A DNA stretch of 64,000 nucleotides, taken from the NCBI RefSeq assembly GCF_002251385.1, contig NZ_NPJJ01000018.1:124001-188000 (forward strand). The letters are read 5' to 3'. Below, one piece after another: positions 27,211-36,739 of this stretch; positions within the stretch are counted from its first letter, which is position 1; each line of letters opens with the position of its first letter. The notes beneath the pieces are model-generated. The model was not told the DNA's origin. It saw only the letters and a list, made by a program, of their open reading frames with translations, and made no database searches. This DNA comes from Prevotella sp. P5-108. Lineage in GTDB: Bacteria; Bacteroidota; Bacteroidia; Bacteroidales; Bacteroidaceae. The position numbers and the translations under genes were made by a program.

Positions 27211-28146
27211 ATGCCCATACCTATGACAGAAGACATGCACAGCGCCACTCCAGCTTCGGGCTCACTGACAAGGGCCTATGCCAGGTATCTCAAACTGGAG
27301 AAGAACTACTCGCCCAACACCGTGGCTGCCTATCTCACCGATATCGGCCATCTGGTCACCTTCAGCCATGAGCGGGGGGTGAGCATCGACCGCATCGAGC
27401 TCTCCGACCTGCAGCAGTTTGTCTGCACGCTGAGAGACATGGGCATCGGGCCGGCGTCGCAGGCAAGGATGATTAGCGGGCTGCGCTCGTTCTACAGGTT
27501 CATGCTCGTCGACGGACGCATGGACAACGACCCCACCGAGCTGCTCGAGTCGCCACAGACGGGAGAGCGGCTGCCCGAGGTGCTCACGCCCGAAGAGGTA
27601 GACAGGATGAAGGCAAGCATAGACATGAGCACCGCCGAGGGACAGCGCAACAGGGCCATCATCGAGGTGCTCTTCTCCTGCGGACTGCGTGTGAGCGAAC
27701 TGGTCAACATGAAGCTATCGGCGATATATACCGAGGAGCGGTTTGTGCGCATCATGGGCAAGGGCAGCAAGGAGCGGCTGGTGCCCATCTCCGACACGGC
27801 GCTCCACGAGCTCGGGCTGTGGTATGCCGACCGCTGCCATCTACGCATCAAGCCCGGCGAAGAAGACTATGTGTTTCTCTCGCGGCGCGGCAGCCACCTT
27901 ACCCGCATCATGGTGTTCTACATCATACGCCAGGCGGCACTCGCGGCAGGCATCCACAAGCCCATTTCGCCCCACACGCTGCGCCACAGTTTTGCCACAG
28001 CGCTGCTCAAGGGAGGGGCCGACCTGAGAGCCATCCAGGCCATGCTGGGGCATGAGAATATAGCCACCACCGAAATCTATACGCACATCGACACCACCAC
28101 CCTGCGCGAACAGATACTCAACCATCACCCCCGAAACATCAAGTAA
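27211..28146 (+). CDS. xerD: Tyrosine recombinase XerD
   Basis: A 311-residue site-specific recombinase. The N-terminal SAM-like domain includes LEKNYSPNTVAAYLTDIGHL. Catalytic residues are the Arg in SCGLRVSELVNMKL, the Lys of IMGKGSKERLVPI, the H-x-x-R of ISPHTLRHSFATALL, the His of MLGHENI and the Tyr of TTEIYTHID. XerD with XerC resolves chromosome dimers at dif. ATG 27211 is taken as start (27223 possible). The next gene begins directly after the stop. No dif site was recognised nearby. Confidence 0.92.
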   Translation: MPIPMTEDMHSATPASGSLTRAYARYLKLEKNYSPNTVAAYLTDIGHLVTFSHERGVSIDRIELSDLQQFVCTLRDMGIGPASQARMISGLRSFYRFMLVDGRMDNDPTELLESPQTGERLPEVLTPEEVDRMKASIDMSTAEGQRNRAIIEVLFSCGLRVSELVNMKLSAIYTEERFVRIMGKGSKERLVPISDTALHELGLWYADRCHLRIKPGEEDYVFLSRRGSHLTRIMVFYIIRQAALAAGIHKPISPHTLRHSFATALLKGGADLRAIQAMLGHENIATTEIYTHIDTTTLREQILNHHPRNIK

Positions 28147-29052
28147 ATGAGACACGACAAACTGCAGCGCGAGCTCGACCTGCTGCTACTGATGACCGAG
28201 AACAAGAACTACACCGCCGCACAGCTCTGCGACCGTGTAGGCATCTCGCTGCGCAATCTGTATTACTACTTCGACTTCTTCCGCGATGCCGGTTTCAGAC
28301 TCGTCAAGTCGGGCACCTACTACAGGCTCGACCGCCACTCGCCCTTCTTCCGCAAACTCCACGAGAGCATAGACTTCACCGAGCAGGAGGCTGTGCTGCT
28401 GAGACGGCTCATCAGCGGCACCGACGACAACAATGCCCTCGCCGAGAGCATACGCCACAAGCTCGACAAGTTCTACGACCTGCGCATACTCACCGACATC
28501 ACCGCCAACCAGCAGCTCTCCCACAATATAGACAGGCTCTACGAAGCCATCAAGTTCAAGCAGATGGTCAAGATATGCAACTACTCGTCGCCCCACAGCC
28601 AGACTGTGACCGACCGCATAGTAGAACCCTTCGCCTTCATGAACGACAATATGGACGTGCGCTGCTACGAGCCCAGCACCGGCCTCAATAAGACCTTCAA
28701 GATAGCCCGCATGGGCGACGTGGAAATCATAGACATGTTGTGGAGCTACGAAGACCGCCACCGGCAGATGTTTACCGACGCATTCATGTTCTGTGCCGAA
28801 GAGCGCCACCCGGTCAGCATGATACTGGGGCAGCTCTCTGCCAATCTGCTGCGCGAAGAGGTGCCCCGCGCCGCAGACTGTATGACACCTCATGATGAGC
28901 GACACTTCAGGCTCGACCTCGACGTATGCAGCTACATTGGTATAGGCCGCTTTGTGTTAGGTCTCTACGACGACATCGAGGTGCTGGGCAACGACGAGTT
29001 CAAGGAATATCTGCGCCAGCACATAGAGCGCATGTACAGCAAGAGCCACTGA
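28147..29052 (+). CDS. WYL-domain transcriptional regulator
   Basis: A 301-residue regulator with an N-terminal winged helix (ENKNYTAAQLCDRVGISLRN), a middle linker and a WYL-type domain around 140-205 (YEAIKFKQMVKICNYSSPHS, RIVEPFAFMNDNMDVRCYEP), followed by a C-terminal WCX-like extension. WYL proteins sense nucleic acids or nucleotides and often regulate DNA damage or defence genes. The start codon abuts the xerD stop, so it is co-transcribed with xerD. Confidence 0.85.
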   Translation: MRHDKLQRELDLLLLMTENKNYTAAQLCDRVGISLRNLYYYFDFFRDAGFRLVKSGTYYRLDRHSPFFRKLHESIDFTEQEAVLLRRLISGTDDNNALAESIRHKLDKFYDLRILTDITANQQLSHNIDRLYEAIKFKQMVKICNYSSPHSQTVTDRIVEPFAFMNDNMDVRCYEPSTGLNKTFKIARMGDVEIIDMLWSYEDRHRQMFTDAFMFCAEERHPVSMILGQLSANLLREEVPRAADCMTPHDERHFRLDLDVCSYIGIGRFVLGLYDDIEVLGNDEFKEYLRQHIERMYSKSH

Positions 29053-29161
29053 CGACCGGGAGGCAATCCCCACTCTCTCTGCCATACTACGCAGAGATAT
29101 CCTGACAACCGATAAAGAGTCAACCTATCCATAAACCGTTAATACATCAATCTGTTTATTT

Positions 29162-29860
29162 ATGCTCAATGTCTTAGTAATATTAGCTGCCATCGCGCCA
29201 GTAGCAGTTGTGATTTGGTACATCTACCGTAAGGACCGCAAGCAACCCGAACCGACGAAGTTGCTCATAAAGGCATTCATCTATGGCATACTCTCGGCAC
29301 TGCTTACTCTGTTGATAGTCATACCATTTGAAGCAATTGCCGAATTTGACAATGACGAGGTTTCAACCATAGGCAGCGCCATATCCAATGCCTTTTTTAT
29401 GGCTGCGATACCAGAAGAGGTGGCAAAGTTGGTGATGCTGTGGCTGCTGTTGAGAAACAACCCATACTTCGACGAGCACTTCGACGGCATCGTGTATGCC
29501 GTATGTATAGGTATGGGATTTGCCGCTATCGAGAATGTTCTCTACCTTTTCGACAACTACGAGTCATGGATAAGCGTCGGCATAGCAAGAGCCTTGTTTG
29601 CCGTTCCAGGTCATTTCCTCGATGCTGTCATCATGGGATTCTATTACTCGCTATGGCATTTCCGAATCGTGCGCAACTGGCAGACATGCGCATTGATACT
29701 CGTCGGTCCTATTTTGGCCCACGGCATATACGACAGCATAGTATTCTCCATGAATATAAACGACTCATTAAGCGGCATTCTCCTCCTGCTGTTCCTCCTG
29801 TTCCTCAACAAACTCAAGAATATATGCAAAAAGCACATCGCTGATTTGGTAAACCACTAA
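29162..29860 (+). CDS. prsW: PrsW-family intramembrane protease
   Basis: A 232-residue polytopic protein with about seven membrane helices. The glutamic-type protease motifs are visible: the double glutamate in AAIPEEVAKLVML, GFAAIENVLYLF, and histidines in FAVPGHFLDAVIMGFYYS and GPILAHGIYDS. Family members cleave anti-sigma factors or other membrane proteins in stress responses. There is no obvious partner gene beside it. The preceding gap (29053-29161) contains a small CTCTGC/GCAGAG stem only. Confidence 0.85.
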   Translation: MLNVLVILAAIAPVAVVIWYIYRKDRKQPEPTKLLIKAFIYGILSALLTLLIVIPFEAIAEFDNDEVSTIGSAISNAFFMAAIPEEVAKLVMLWLLLRNNPYFDEHFDGIVYAVCIGMGFAAIENVLYLFDNYESWISVGIARALFAVPGHFLDAVIMGFYYSLWHFRIVRNWQTCALILVGPILAHGIYDSIVFSMNINDSLSGILLLLFLLFLNKLKNICKKHIADLVNH

Positions 29861-30480
29861 GGTAACAATGACTATAACAATATGAACACACATTACAATC
29901 TCGAGCGTTTCTCCTAAATCACAATTCAGCATCTGCGTCCTTGTGTAAGATGCTATGACAGTTGGAGAAAGGAGTCACCCGGATATCGCCTATACTGATG
30001 CTTTCGGCGATGACATCCGACGGCGTATGCTTCCAGACCCTCATCCTGTCGACCAACCTGCATTTGCGCTCGGCCTCTTCGCGATGGCGCAAAGCATCGC
30101 TGCGCTCTTGCGGGTCACATTCCCGTGCAAGGAGTTCATGGGCTTTAAGGTCTGCAGCCTGACGGATGACATCATAATAGATGAAGGTATCTGCAAATAT
30201 ACTGGCAATTATCTGGATTTCAACATTCTTACCCAAGTTTTTTTATAGGATGGCAAACACAGTGACCATAGATAGCCATCCCGAGACCACCTTTGGCGAT
30301 GAGTATCGGACGGCGCGGATGCTCGTATCGGATGAAACGCGGATACGTATCGGAAGATACGGAAGCCCGTACCTTCCGATACGAGCCGACAAACATCATC
30401 CCGGCGTCGGCCGATGTCGTTATGCGATGACCGGTGGTGTCTTCACTATATATTTTATATATAGTTATATGCACCGACAG
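29861..30480. other. Intergenic region before the DnaA-box cluster
   Basis: No convincing gene. A minus-strand frame at 29919-30236 (105 codons) reads like protein in places (RQAADLKAHELLARECDP) but begins only at a TTG with no in-frame ATG, so it may be a fragment. The segment 30291-30390 carries a 22-bp periodic repeat. From 30441 the DNA becomes very AT-rich. Confidence 0.4.
30291..30390 (-). repeat. 22-bp periodic repeat, cluster A
   Basis: Three consecutive 22-base units at 30291-30312, 30313-30334 and 30335-30356 share GTATCGGA (TCCGATAC on the minus strand). A reversed copy, CTTCCGATACGAG, lies at 30373-30385. The same core and period recur at 53.1 and 63.95 kb. Confidence 0.6.
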
Positions 30481-30483
30481 CGC

Positions 30484-30800
30484 TGTGGATAACCATGTGG
30501 AAAACCTATGTATAACCGCGTGCATAACCTATGCAGATATCCACACTATAGGGGTGCGCGGAGTTCAGGGTGGGATATCCACAGAGAAATTAGACAGTTT
30601 TCAGCAAGTTTTCCATACTTTTATATGGTCAAAAGATATAAACTTATTAACTTTGCAAGATATACGCAGATGGTGTATAACTACATTTACTGTTGTCATT
30701 CAGCCGATTAATATTAGACACAGGTGTGTATAAGTGACTACCAAATGTGTATAATGCAAATCTGCAAACAATAAGGCTATAAGTTATCCACTTTTCCACA
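30484..30800. other. oriC: Candidate replication origin: DnaA-box cluster
   Basis: Within 317 bases there is one exact DnaA box (TGTGGATAA, 30484-30492) and at least seven one-mismatch versions: TGTGGAAAA 30496, ATATCCACA 30537 and 30575, TGTGTATAA 30725 and 30746, TTATCCACT 30784, and TTTTCCACA 30792. Further TGTATAA forms lie at 30509 and 30674. AT-rich stretches flank it (30441-30470 and 30805-30855), suitable for unwinding. No dnaA gene lies nearby, and flanking genes mostly point toward the cluster, which is unusual for an origin. Assignment rests on box density. Confidence 0.6.
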
Positions 30801-30857
30801 GTGTATTTAGTTATAGTTTAAGAATAAGGAAATAAGATATAAATAAAAAATATAATA

Positions 30858-31847
30858 ATGATGGTGAACAAAGAGTGGATTGACAAGGGTTGTATAGACG
30901 AACCTGTCGAGCAAGGTCTGAATCTCAAACAGGAGATACGCCGCATGTGTAAGGAGAAGGATGCCATCATCCTGGCACATTATTATACAGTAGGCGAGAT
31001 ACAGGAGATAGCCGACTTTGTGGGCGACTCGTTGGCTCTGGCGCGCAAGGCGGCAGAGACCGATGCCAAGGTGATGGTGATGTGTGGCGTACACTTTATG
31101 GCAGAGACTTGTAAACTGCTCTCGCCCGAAAAGACAGTGATATGCCCCGACCTCACGGCTGGCTGCTCGCTCGCCGACAGCTGCAAGGCAGAAGACCTGA
31201 AGAAGTTCAAGGACGAGCATCCGGGCTATAAAGTGGTGTCGTATGTCAACACCACGGCTGCCGTCAAAGCGCTCACCGACTGTGTGGTGACCAGCGGCAA
31301 TGCCAAGAAGGTGATAGACGCCTTCCCCAAGGACGAGAAGATTATCTTCGGCCCCGACTACAATCTGGGCAACTATATCAACAGCGTCACCGGTCGCCAG
31401 ATGCTGCTCTGGAACGGCGGCTGCCACGTGCATGAGAAATTCTCTGTCGACGCCATCGTACGCCTCAAGGCCGAGCACCCCGACGCCGTGGTTATGGCCC
31501 ACCTCGAGTGCAAGGCTCCAGTGCTGGCTGTAGCCGATGTCAAGGGCAGCACAGCCACCATGCTCACCTACGCCCAGCAGAGCGACAAGCAGGAGTTTAT
31601 CGTGGCCACCGAGGCTGGCATTCTGCACGAGCTGGAGCGTACCTGTCCCGACAAGCGCTTCTACCCCGTTCCGCCCGAGATGAGCGAGGGTGTGGGCTGC
31701 AGCTGCAACGAGTGCGAATACATGAAGAAGAATACGCTGCTCAAAATCTATAACTCTCTGCGCTACGGATGGCCTACTGTAGAGATAGACCCAGCCATCG
31801 CGCGCGACGCCGTCAAGCCCATCGAGAAGATGCTCTCGCTGAGCTGA
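30858..31847 (+). CDS. nadA: Quinolinate synthase A
   Basis: A 329-residue enzyme that condenses iminoaspartate with dihydroxyacetone phosphate to give quinolinate, the de novo NAD precursor. Visible features are AIILAHYYTVGEIQEIADF, the three iron-sulfur cysteines in VMCGVHFMAETCKLLSP, CHVHEKF and GVGCSCNECEYMKKNTL, and GPDYNLGNYI. Length and motifs are complete. The gene lies directly beside the DnaA-box cluster. nadB and nadC are not in the window. Confidence 0.96.
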   Translation: MMVNKEWIDKGCIDEPVEQGLNLKQEIRRMCKEKDAIILAHYYTVGEIQEIADFVGDSLALARKAAETDAKVMVMCGVHFMAETCKLLSPEKTVICPDLTAGCSLADSCKAEDLKKFKDEHPGYKVVSYVNTTAAVKALTDCVVTSGNAKKVIDAFPKDEKIIFGPDYNLGNYINSVTGRQMLLWNGGCHVHEKFSVDAIVRLKAEHPDAVVMAHLECKAPVLAVADVKGSTATMLTYAQQSDKQEFIVATEAGILHELERTCPDKRFYPVPPEMSEGVGCSCNECEYMKKNTLLKIYNSLRYGWPTVEIDPAIARDAVKPIEKMLSLS

Positions 31848-31875
31848 TGCAGCAAGTCACGCTGGGAGACAAAAG

Positions 31876-31913
31876 ATGCGCCAGAATAGCTCGTAAGGGC
31901 TGTTCTGGCGCAT
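31876..31913. terminator. Bidirectional hairpin between nadA and the acyltransferase gene
   Basis: ATGCGCCAGAATAGC (31876-31890) pairs with GCTGTTCTGGCGCAT (31899-31913) with one wobble and an 8-base loop, placed between two converging genes. Confidence 0.7.
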
Positions 31914-31966
31914 TTCCATTATATAGGTGGTAGGCGGAACTGTACAGGTGGTAGACCGAATGCCAC

Positions 31967-32974
31967 TCACGCCTTGATGCCCAAGCACAGGCGCACGAGG
32001 CGGTAAGGCTGTCGCTGTGCCAACCGCGCCACGAGGGTGGGCAGATAGATGCCTGCAAGGATATTGAGGGCATAGAAGACCAGGAAAAGGCGCTCGTCGT
32101 AGAAGAGACGCTTCCACAGCACCAGCTCGACAAATGCCTGGAAAAACATCGACATGAGATAAATCTGGTAGATATAGTCGCGGAAACTGCCGAAGAGGCC
32201 CGGCTGACGGCGCGCCACGCTCTGCCCCACAGCCACGCACATCACGATGCCTGCAATGGATGTGGCGAGTCCGCCCACGACGCAGTAGGACGCGGCATAG
32301 ACTGCCACGGCCGCCACGGCGACCAGTGGACTGTCGGTGAAACGGTAGAGACGGTATCTGAAGAAGAAGATGCCGAAGTAGAAATAGACCAGATAGCGGT
32401 GCAAGTGATTGATGTAGAACACGTCGGGCAGCACGTTCTCCAAGTCGGCATGATAGATGCCCACGCTGAAGAGCAGCATCGCCACCGAGGCGGTATGGTT
32501 GCGGCATACCGCTACAAAGAGGGGATAGAGCGCCATGAGCATGAGCAGCGTGGCGAGAAACCACAGATGGGCAGAGGGATGCCCTGTAAACCGGTAGAAG
32601 CACTCGGCATAGTAGGAGAGCGACAGGGGCACGGGAGTCTTGGCCCAGGCGCCAGCGAGGAGCTTGAACAGATAGTAGAAGGTGACGAAGAAGACAAAGG
32701 GGATGGCTATGCGCCGCAGCTTGTCGGCATAGAGTGCCCGGGTGGTCCACTCGCGGCGTATGCGGCTCAGGTAGAGCAGCCCGCCCGAGGTGAAGATGAA
32801 GAAGGGCATGCGTATGGGAGTGAAAATGGTGGGCAGGGTGGTGCAGAGGCTATGGTTCTCGCCGGTGGCCATATCGACCAGCTGCACATGAAACATCACC
32901 ACCAGCACGATGCTCAGCCCGCGCATCAGGCTCAGCCACTCCAGTCGTTCAGAAGGATGGTTGCTCGGCGGCAT
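31967..32974 (-). CDS. Membrane acyltransferase (acyltransferase 3 family)
   Basis: A 335-residue membrane protein with about ten hydrophobic helices. The N-terminus RLEWLSLMRGLSIVLVVMFH is the family signature with its catalytic-type histidine. FFIFTSGGLLYLSRIRREW and LWFLATLLMLMALYPLFVA follow as in OatA- and NodX-type acyltransferases. These enzymes O-acylate surface polysaccharides or peptidoglycan; the substrate here is unknown. ATG 32974 is chosen, with GTG 32980 possible. It follows porZ by seven bases. Confidence 0.8.
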   Translation of the reverse strand: MPPSNHPSERLEWLSLMRGLSIVLVVMFHVQLVDMATGENHSLCTTLPTIFTPIRMPFFIFTSGGLLYLSRIRREWTTRALYADKLRRIAIPFVFFVTFYYLFKLLAGAWAKTPVPLSLSYYAECFYRFTGHPSAHLWFLATLLMLMALYPLFVAVCRNHTASVAMLLFSVGIYHADLENVLPDVFYINHLHRYLVYFYFGIFFFRYRLYRFTDSPLVAVAAVAVYAASYCVVGGLATSIAGIVMCVAVGQSVARRQPGLFGSFRDYIYQIYLMSMFFQAFVELVLWKRLFYDERLFLVFYALNILAGIYLPTLVARLAQRQPYRLVRLCLGIKA

Positions 32975-32981
32975 AGACACC

Positions 32982-34973
32982 TCAGTTTACGATGGCTATC
33001 TTGCACACGGTGCCCTTGCTGCCGTCGGCAGTGGCAGTCTGCACCATATACACTCCGCTCGCCACGCGGCGACCCTTGAGGTCGCATCCGTTCCACTCGA
33101 AGGTACCGCCATTGCTGCGGCCCTGGGCTACGAGCGTGCCCGAGGCGGTGACTATCTTGACATCGGCATTGTAGCTCAGCCCCACGATGGTGATAGGGCC
33201 GGTATAGTCTGGGTTCACGGGGTTGGGATAGGCATAGGTGTTGTCCTTGTTCATCTCGTCCACGGGCTCGGTGGCTCCGCTGCTGTAGGAGCAGAGTCCC
33301 TTGTCGGTGCCGATAAACACCTCGCCGGTGGCGGGATTGATGGCCATCGCCTGGATATTGTCAGAGAGCAGCTTGCTGTTGGTCTCGGTGAAGTGGGCTA
33401 TCTGGGTCATGCAGTCGGCACTGATGAGATAGATGCCGTTGCCGTAGGTGCCCATCCACTTGCGTCCGCCGCCGTCGATGACGATGCACGAGATGTTGAC
33501 GCCATCGAGCAGATAGTCGGCATAGTTGGTGCCATCGTTGCGGGGCACCTTGACCTGCTCGAATACGGGCGACTGCGAGGTTATCTCGCTGGGCGAGAGT
33601 CGCAGAGGGCCCACATTGGTGCCTATCCACATCTGATGGTCCTTGTCTTCGGCCACGCAGTGTACGTATTCCACGTTGACCGTGGTGCCGTCTTGGTTGA
33701 CGAAGGAGGTATAGCTGTTGATGGCATCGCTCGAGGGCTGGTAGCAGAAGAGGCCGGTCTTCTTCCAGCTGTCGTTGACAAACCACATGAGGCTGCGGCT
33801 ATCAAAGGTGATATCGCGCAGGTTGGTCAGCGACTTCAGAGGTTCCTTGTAGAGTGATGTCCACTGTCCGTCGGTGCCCAGACGTATGATGTTCTTCTCC
33901 TTGTTGATGCTGTTGAGCGCCCAGAGATTACCCTCGGTGTCGAACTTGACATCATGCACCACTACATACATCTTGTCGTCGGGATAGGTGGGCGAGAGGG
34001 CGCTGTTGTCATAACTGTAGTGACGCACAAACCGCCGGTCGCTGAACTCGTAGATACCCGTACGGCCCGAGACAAACACGTGGTTGGCATCGCGTGGGTC
34101 TACATCGATGGCATTGATGTCTTCAAAGTAGCCGTCGCCCAGTTGGCTGTTGATATCGTCCTGATAGACCTCCCAGTTGCTACCGTCGTAGACCTGGATG
34201 CCACCAGGCAGATGCAGGTCTTGGCTCACGGTGTAGCCTCCGCCCACGGTGTAGAGACGGCCGTCATAGAAGCGCAGACAGCCGAAGTTGTTGTACTTGA
34301 GTCCGCCACGGTTTAGGTCTTTCACCATGTCGAGCAGCTTGCTGTCGGGCGTCTCCCAGATATCGCTGTAAGCCCGGGCGTAGGTCCAGTTGGCTGGGTC
34401 CATCATGTTAGTGCCGAGTGCGGCGCGGTAGATGCCCTTACCGCGCTGGGCAGCATAGAGATAGCCGCCTTCTACATAACTGTATGCCACGGGGGTATGC
34501 AGATTGTAGGTCTCGCTGACCTCGGCGTTCTTCACATTGACCTTGACGATGCCGAAACCGGTGGAGAGATAGGCGTAGACGCCGTCGATACATACGTGGT
34601 TGATGGTCTTGTCCTCGGTCATGGCCTTGCGGTAGTAGTCGGGCAGATTGGTGATGTCGTCGTTGTTGCGCCCGCTCATCAGGTCGATGTTCTGGTTGCT
34701 GTAGACGATGACCAGCCTTGCTGCCTGCTGGCACCAGGCGATATGGCTGATGGCGCAGTCGCTCAGTCCGTTGCACTTGTCAAAGGTGCGCACCTCGCCG
34801 TCGGCGGTATTGTAGGTGAAGAGATTGCCCGAGGCAAGCACATAGAGTCTCTTGCCGCCCTGCTCTATCCGGGTGATGTCGTGATAGGCCATATATGCCT
34901 TCCACAGACTGTTGTCGGCATGGGCGAAGACTGCCGCGATGGCAAGGAGCATGGTGAGGATATAGCGTTTCAT
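32982..34973 (-). CDS. porZ: Type IX secretion system protein PorZ (beta-propeller)
   Basis: A 663-residue protein with a signal peptide (YILTMLLAIAAVFAHA). Two propeller domains follow, with repeats such as YKVLASGNLFTY-like blades, DDITNLPDYYRKAMTEDKTI and MWIGTNVGPLRLSP. The last 85 residues form a type IX sorting domain starting YAYPNPVNPDYTGP and ending GVYMVQTATADGSKGTVCKI. PorZ is a surface component of the attachment complex that helps the PorU sortase anchor cargo to A-LPS. Its presence implies a working T9SS elsewhere. ATG 34973 is chosen because it starts the signal peptide. Confidence 0.85.
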   Translation of the reverse strand: MKRYILTMLLAIAAVFAHADNSLWKAYMAYHDITRIEQGGKRLYVLASGNLFTYNTADGEVRTFDKCNGLSDCAISHIAWCQQAARLVIVYSNQNIDLMSGRNNDDITNLPDYYRKAMTEDKTINHVCIDGVYAYLSTGFGIVKVNVKNAEVSETYNLHTPVAYSYVEGGYLYAAQRGKGIYRAALGTNMMDPANWTYARAYSDIWETPDSKLLDMVKDLNRGGLKYNNFGCLRFYDGRLYTVGGGYTVSQDLHLPGGIQVYDGSNWEVYQDDINSQLGDGYFEDINAIDVDPRDANHVFVSGRTGIYEFSDRRFVRHYSYDNSALSPTYPDDKMYVVVHDVKFDTEGNLWALNSINKEKNIIRLGTDGQWTSLYKEPLKSLTNLRDITFDSRSLMWFVNDSWKKTGLFCYQPSSDAINSYTSFVNQDGTTVNVEYVHCVAEDKDHQMWIGTNVGPLRLSPSEITSQSPVFEQVKVPRNDGTNYADYLLDGVNISCIVIDGGGRKWMGTYGNGIYLISADCMTQIAHFTETNSKLLSDNIQAMAINPATGEVFIGTDKGLCSYSSGATEPVDEMNKDNTYAYPNPVNPDYTGPITIVGLSYNADVKIVTASGTLVAQGRSNGGTFEWNGCDLKGRRVASGVYMVQTATADGSKGTVCKIAIVN

Positions 34974-34995
34974 AACCGAGAGTGTCGAGGGTGAG

Positions 34996-35643
34996 TTACT
35001 GTTTGAGATAATCGGCGAGTTTGGCCACGGCTCTGGCGCGGTGTGATATGCGGTTCTTGACCTCGTCGCCCAGGGCGGCAAAGCTCTCGTCGTAGCCTTC
35101 GGGGACGAAGATGGGGTCGTAGCCGAAACCGCTGCTGCCCTGCTTCTCCTTGGCGATGGTGCCGCGCACGATGCCTTCGAAGAGGGTGTAGTCGGCTATG
35201 TCGCTCTTGCGGGCCAGACAGATGACGGTGCGGAACTGCGCCCTGCGGTCGTCTTTGTCCTTGAGTCGGGCGAGCAGCTTCTGCATGTTGGCCTCTGAGT
35301 CGTGGTCGGTGCCGTCGGCATAGCGCGCCGAGTGTACGCCGGGTTCGCCGCCGAGGGCAGTGACCTCCAGACCGGTATCGTCGGCAAAGCAGTCGTAGCC
35401 GTAGTGCTCGGCTATGTAGCGTGCCTTCTGGATGGCGTTGCCCTCCAGGGTATTGGCGGTCTCGGGTATGTCTACGTGGCAGTCGATGTCCCGGAGCGAC
35501 AGTACCTTGAACCTGTCGCCGAGGATGGCACGTATCTCGTCGAGCTTGTGTGAGTTGTTGGTGGCAAAGACTATCGCCCTACCCTGCTGCTCCACCTCGG
35601 CAGCGCTGTGGGCGGTGTGTGATGATGGGTTCATATCATTCAT
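34996..35643 (-). CDS. rdgB: Non-canonical purine NTP pyrophosphatase (RdgB/HAM1)
   Basis: A 215-residue enzyme that hydrolyses ITP, dITP and XTP to keep deaminated purines out of nucleic acids. Motifs include [60 protein letters not shown] and [15 protein letters not shown]. It carries about 18 extra N-terminal residues compared with most homologues. The start at 35643 overlaps the end of the YitT gene by eight bases; ATG 35634 is the alternative. Confidence 0.95.
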   Translation of the reverse strand: MNDMNPSSHTAHSAAEVEQQGRAIVFATNNSHKLDEIRAILGDRFKVLSLRDIDCHVDIPETANTLEGNAIQKARYIAEHYGYDCFADDTGLEVTALGGEPGVHSARYADGTDHDSEANMQKLLARLKDKDDRRAQFRTVICLARKSDIADYTLFEGIVRGTIAKEKQGSSGFGYDPIFVPEGYDESFAALGDEVKNRISHRARAVAKLADYLKQ

Positions 35644-36604
35644 TTTCTTGTTGCTGCTGTTGCAGTTCTTGCTCGTGTTCCTTATTCTTCTTGATCTTGA
35701 CCTTGATGGGGTCAAAGCCCTCGCCATAGACACCGATGACGCTGCTCTGGCTGACGAAGGCGCGTGGGTCTATCATCTTGATGAGTCGGAAGATGAGCAC
35801 ACTCTCGCGCTTCTTGGCCAGGAGACAGATGACCTTCATCTCCTTGCCCGTATACCATCCGTGACCGTCGAGGATGGTCAGCGTGTGGTCGGTCTTGCGC
35901 GTGATGGCTTCGGCTATCTTCTTGTAGTCCTTGGAGAAAATCATAAACTGTACCGACTGGCGCTGTACGTTCATCACGTAGTCTATCATAGTACACTCGA
36001 TGACCATCGTGCATAGACCGAAGACCACCATCTGGCATCGCTGTGGAAACTCACCAAAGGTATCGATGGCAAGACAGCTGCTGATGATGACGAGGTCGAC
36101 CATGATGAGTCCCTTGCCGAGCGAGACATTGAAGTGCTTGTTGACTACAGCGGCAATGATGTCGGTGCCGCCGGTGCTGCCGTTGTTCAGGAAGACTATG
36201 GCAAGTGCCGTACCGGTGAGCATACAGCCGATGATGAGCGACATGAAATCGTTGCCTTCGCCCATGAGCTTGTAGAACGTGCCGTCGGGCTGTTCCACTA
36301 CCTTCTGAGCCAGGTCGAGCATCACGGTTATCACCACCGTGGCATAGATGGTCTTGGTGAGAAACTTGATACCCAGCTCCTTCAGTGCCGCCACGATGAG
36401 CAGGGCGTTGATGATGAAGAATGTCCACTGCACTGGGAACTTGGTGGCATAGAAGATGATGGCTCCGATACCCGCGATGCCTCCGGTCACGATTTGATAG
36501 GGAAGCAGGAATACGGTGAAACCGAAGGTGTAGAGCATGAGTCCGAGGGTGATGTTGAAGTAGTCCTTCGTCTCCTGCCAGATCATATTACGGTCGATTG
36601 TCAT
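35636..36604 (-). CDS. YitT family membrane protein (DUF161/DUF2179)
   Basis: A 322-residue protein with five to six membrane helices (e.g. [20 protein letters not shown]) and the family feature [12 protein letters not shown] and [20 protein letters not shown] cytoplasmic DUF2179 domain near the C-terminus reads [20 protein letters not shown]. The very end is a charged Gln/Glu-rich tail ([14 protein letters not shown]). The transport substrate is unknown. It overlaps rdgB and is probably co-transcribed with it. Confidence 0.85.
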   Translation of the reverse strand: MTIDRNMIWQETKDYFNITLGLMLYTFGFTVFLLPYQIVTGGIAGIGAIIFYATKFPVQWTFFIINALLIVAALKELGIKFLTKTIYATVVITVMLDLAQKVVEQPDGTFYKLMGEGNDFMSLIIGCMLTGTALAIVFLNNGSTGGTDIIAAVVNKHFNVSLGKGLIMVDLVIISSCLAIDTFGEFPQRCQMVVFGLCTMVIECTMIDYVMNVQRQSVQFMIFSKDYKKIAEAITRKTDHTLTILDGHGWYTGKEMKVICLLAKKRESVLIFRLIKMIDPRAFVSQSSVIGVYGEGFDPIKVKIKKNKEHEQELQQQQQENE

Positions 36605-36661
36605 AGGAGTTATAGTTGCATTGTTGTTTACTGTTTGTCTCTAAGCAAAAGAAGTCGTCGT

Positions 36662-36692
36662 CTTGCACACGCCGGGTTGTGGTGTGTGCAAG
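36662..36692 (-). terminator. Hairpin downstream of leuS
   Basis: CTTGCACACGCC (36662-36673) pairs with GGTGTGTGCAAG (36681-36692) with one wobble and a 7-base loop, 48 bases past the leuS stop. Confidence 0.65.
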
Positions 36693-36739
36693 CGGCAACT
36701 TCCTCTGATGTAGTATTCTTGGTGTGCGTTGCCGCCCGA

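Noticed and set aside
29919..30236. Minus-strand 105-codon ORF near the DnaA-box cluster
   Set aside because: It reads partly like protein but has only a TTG start and no recognised relative; kept only as a remark in the intergenic entry.
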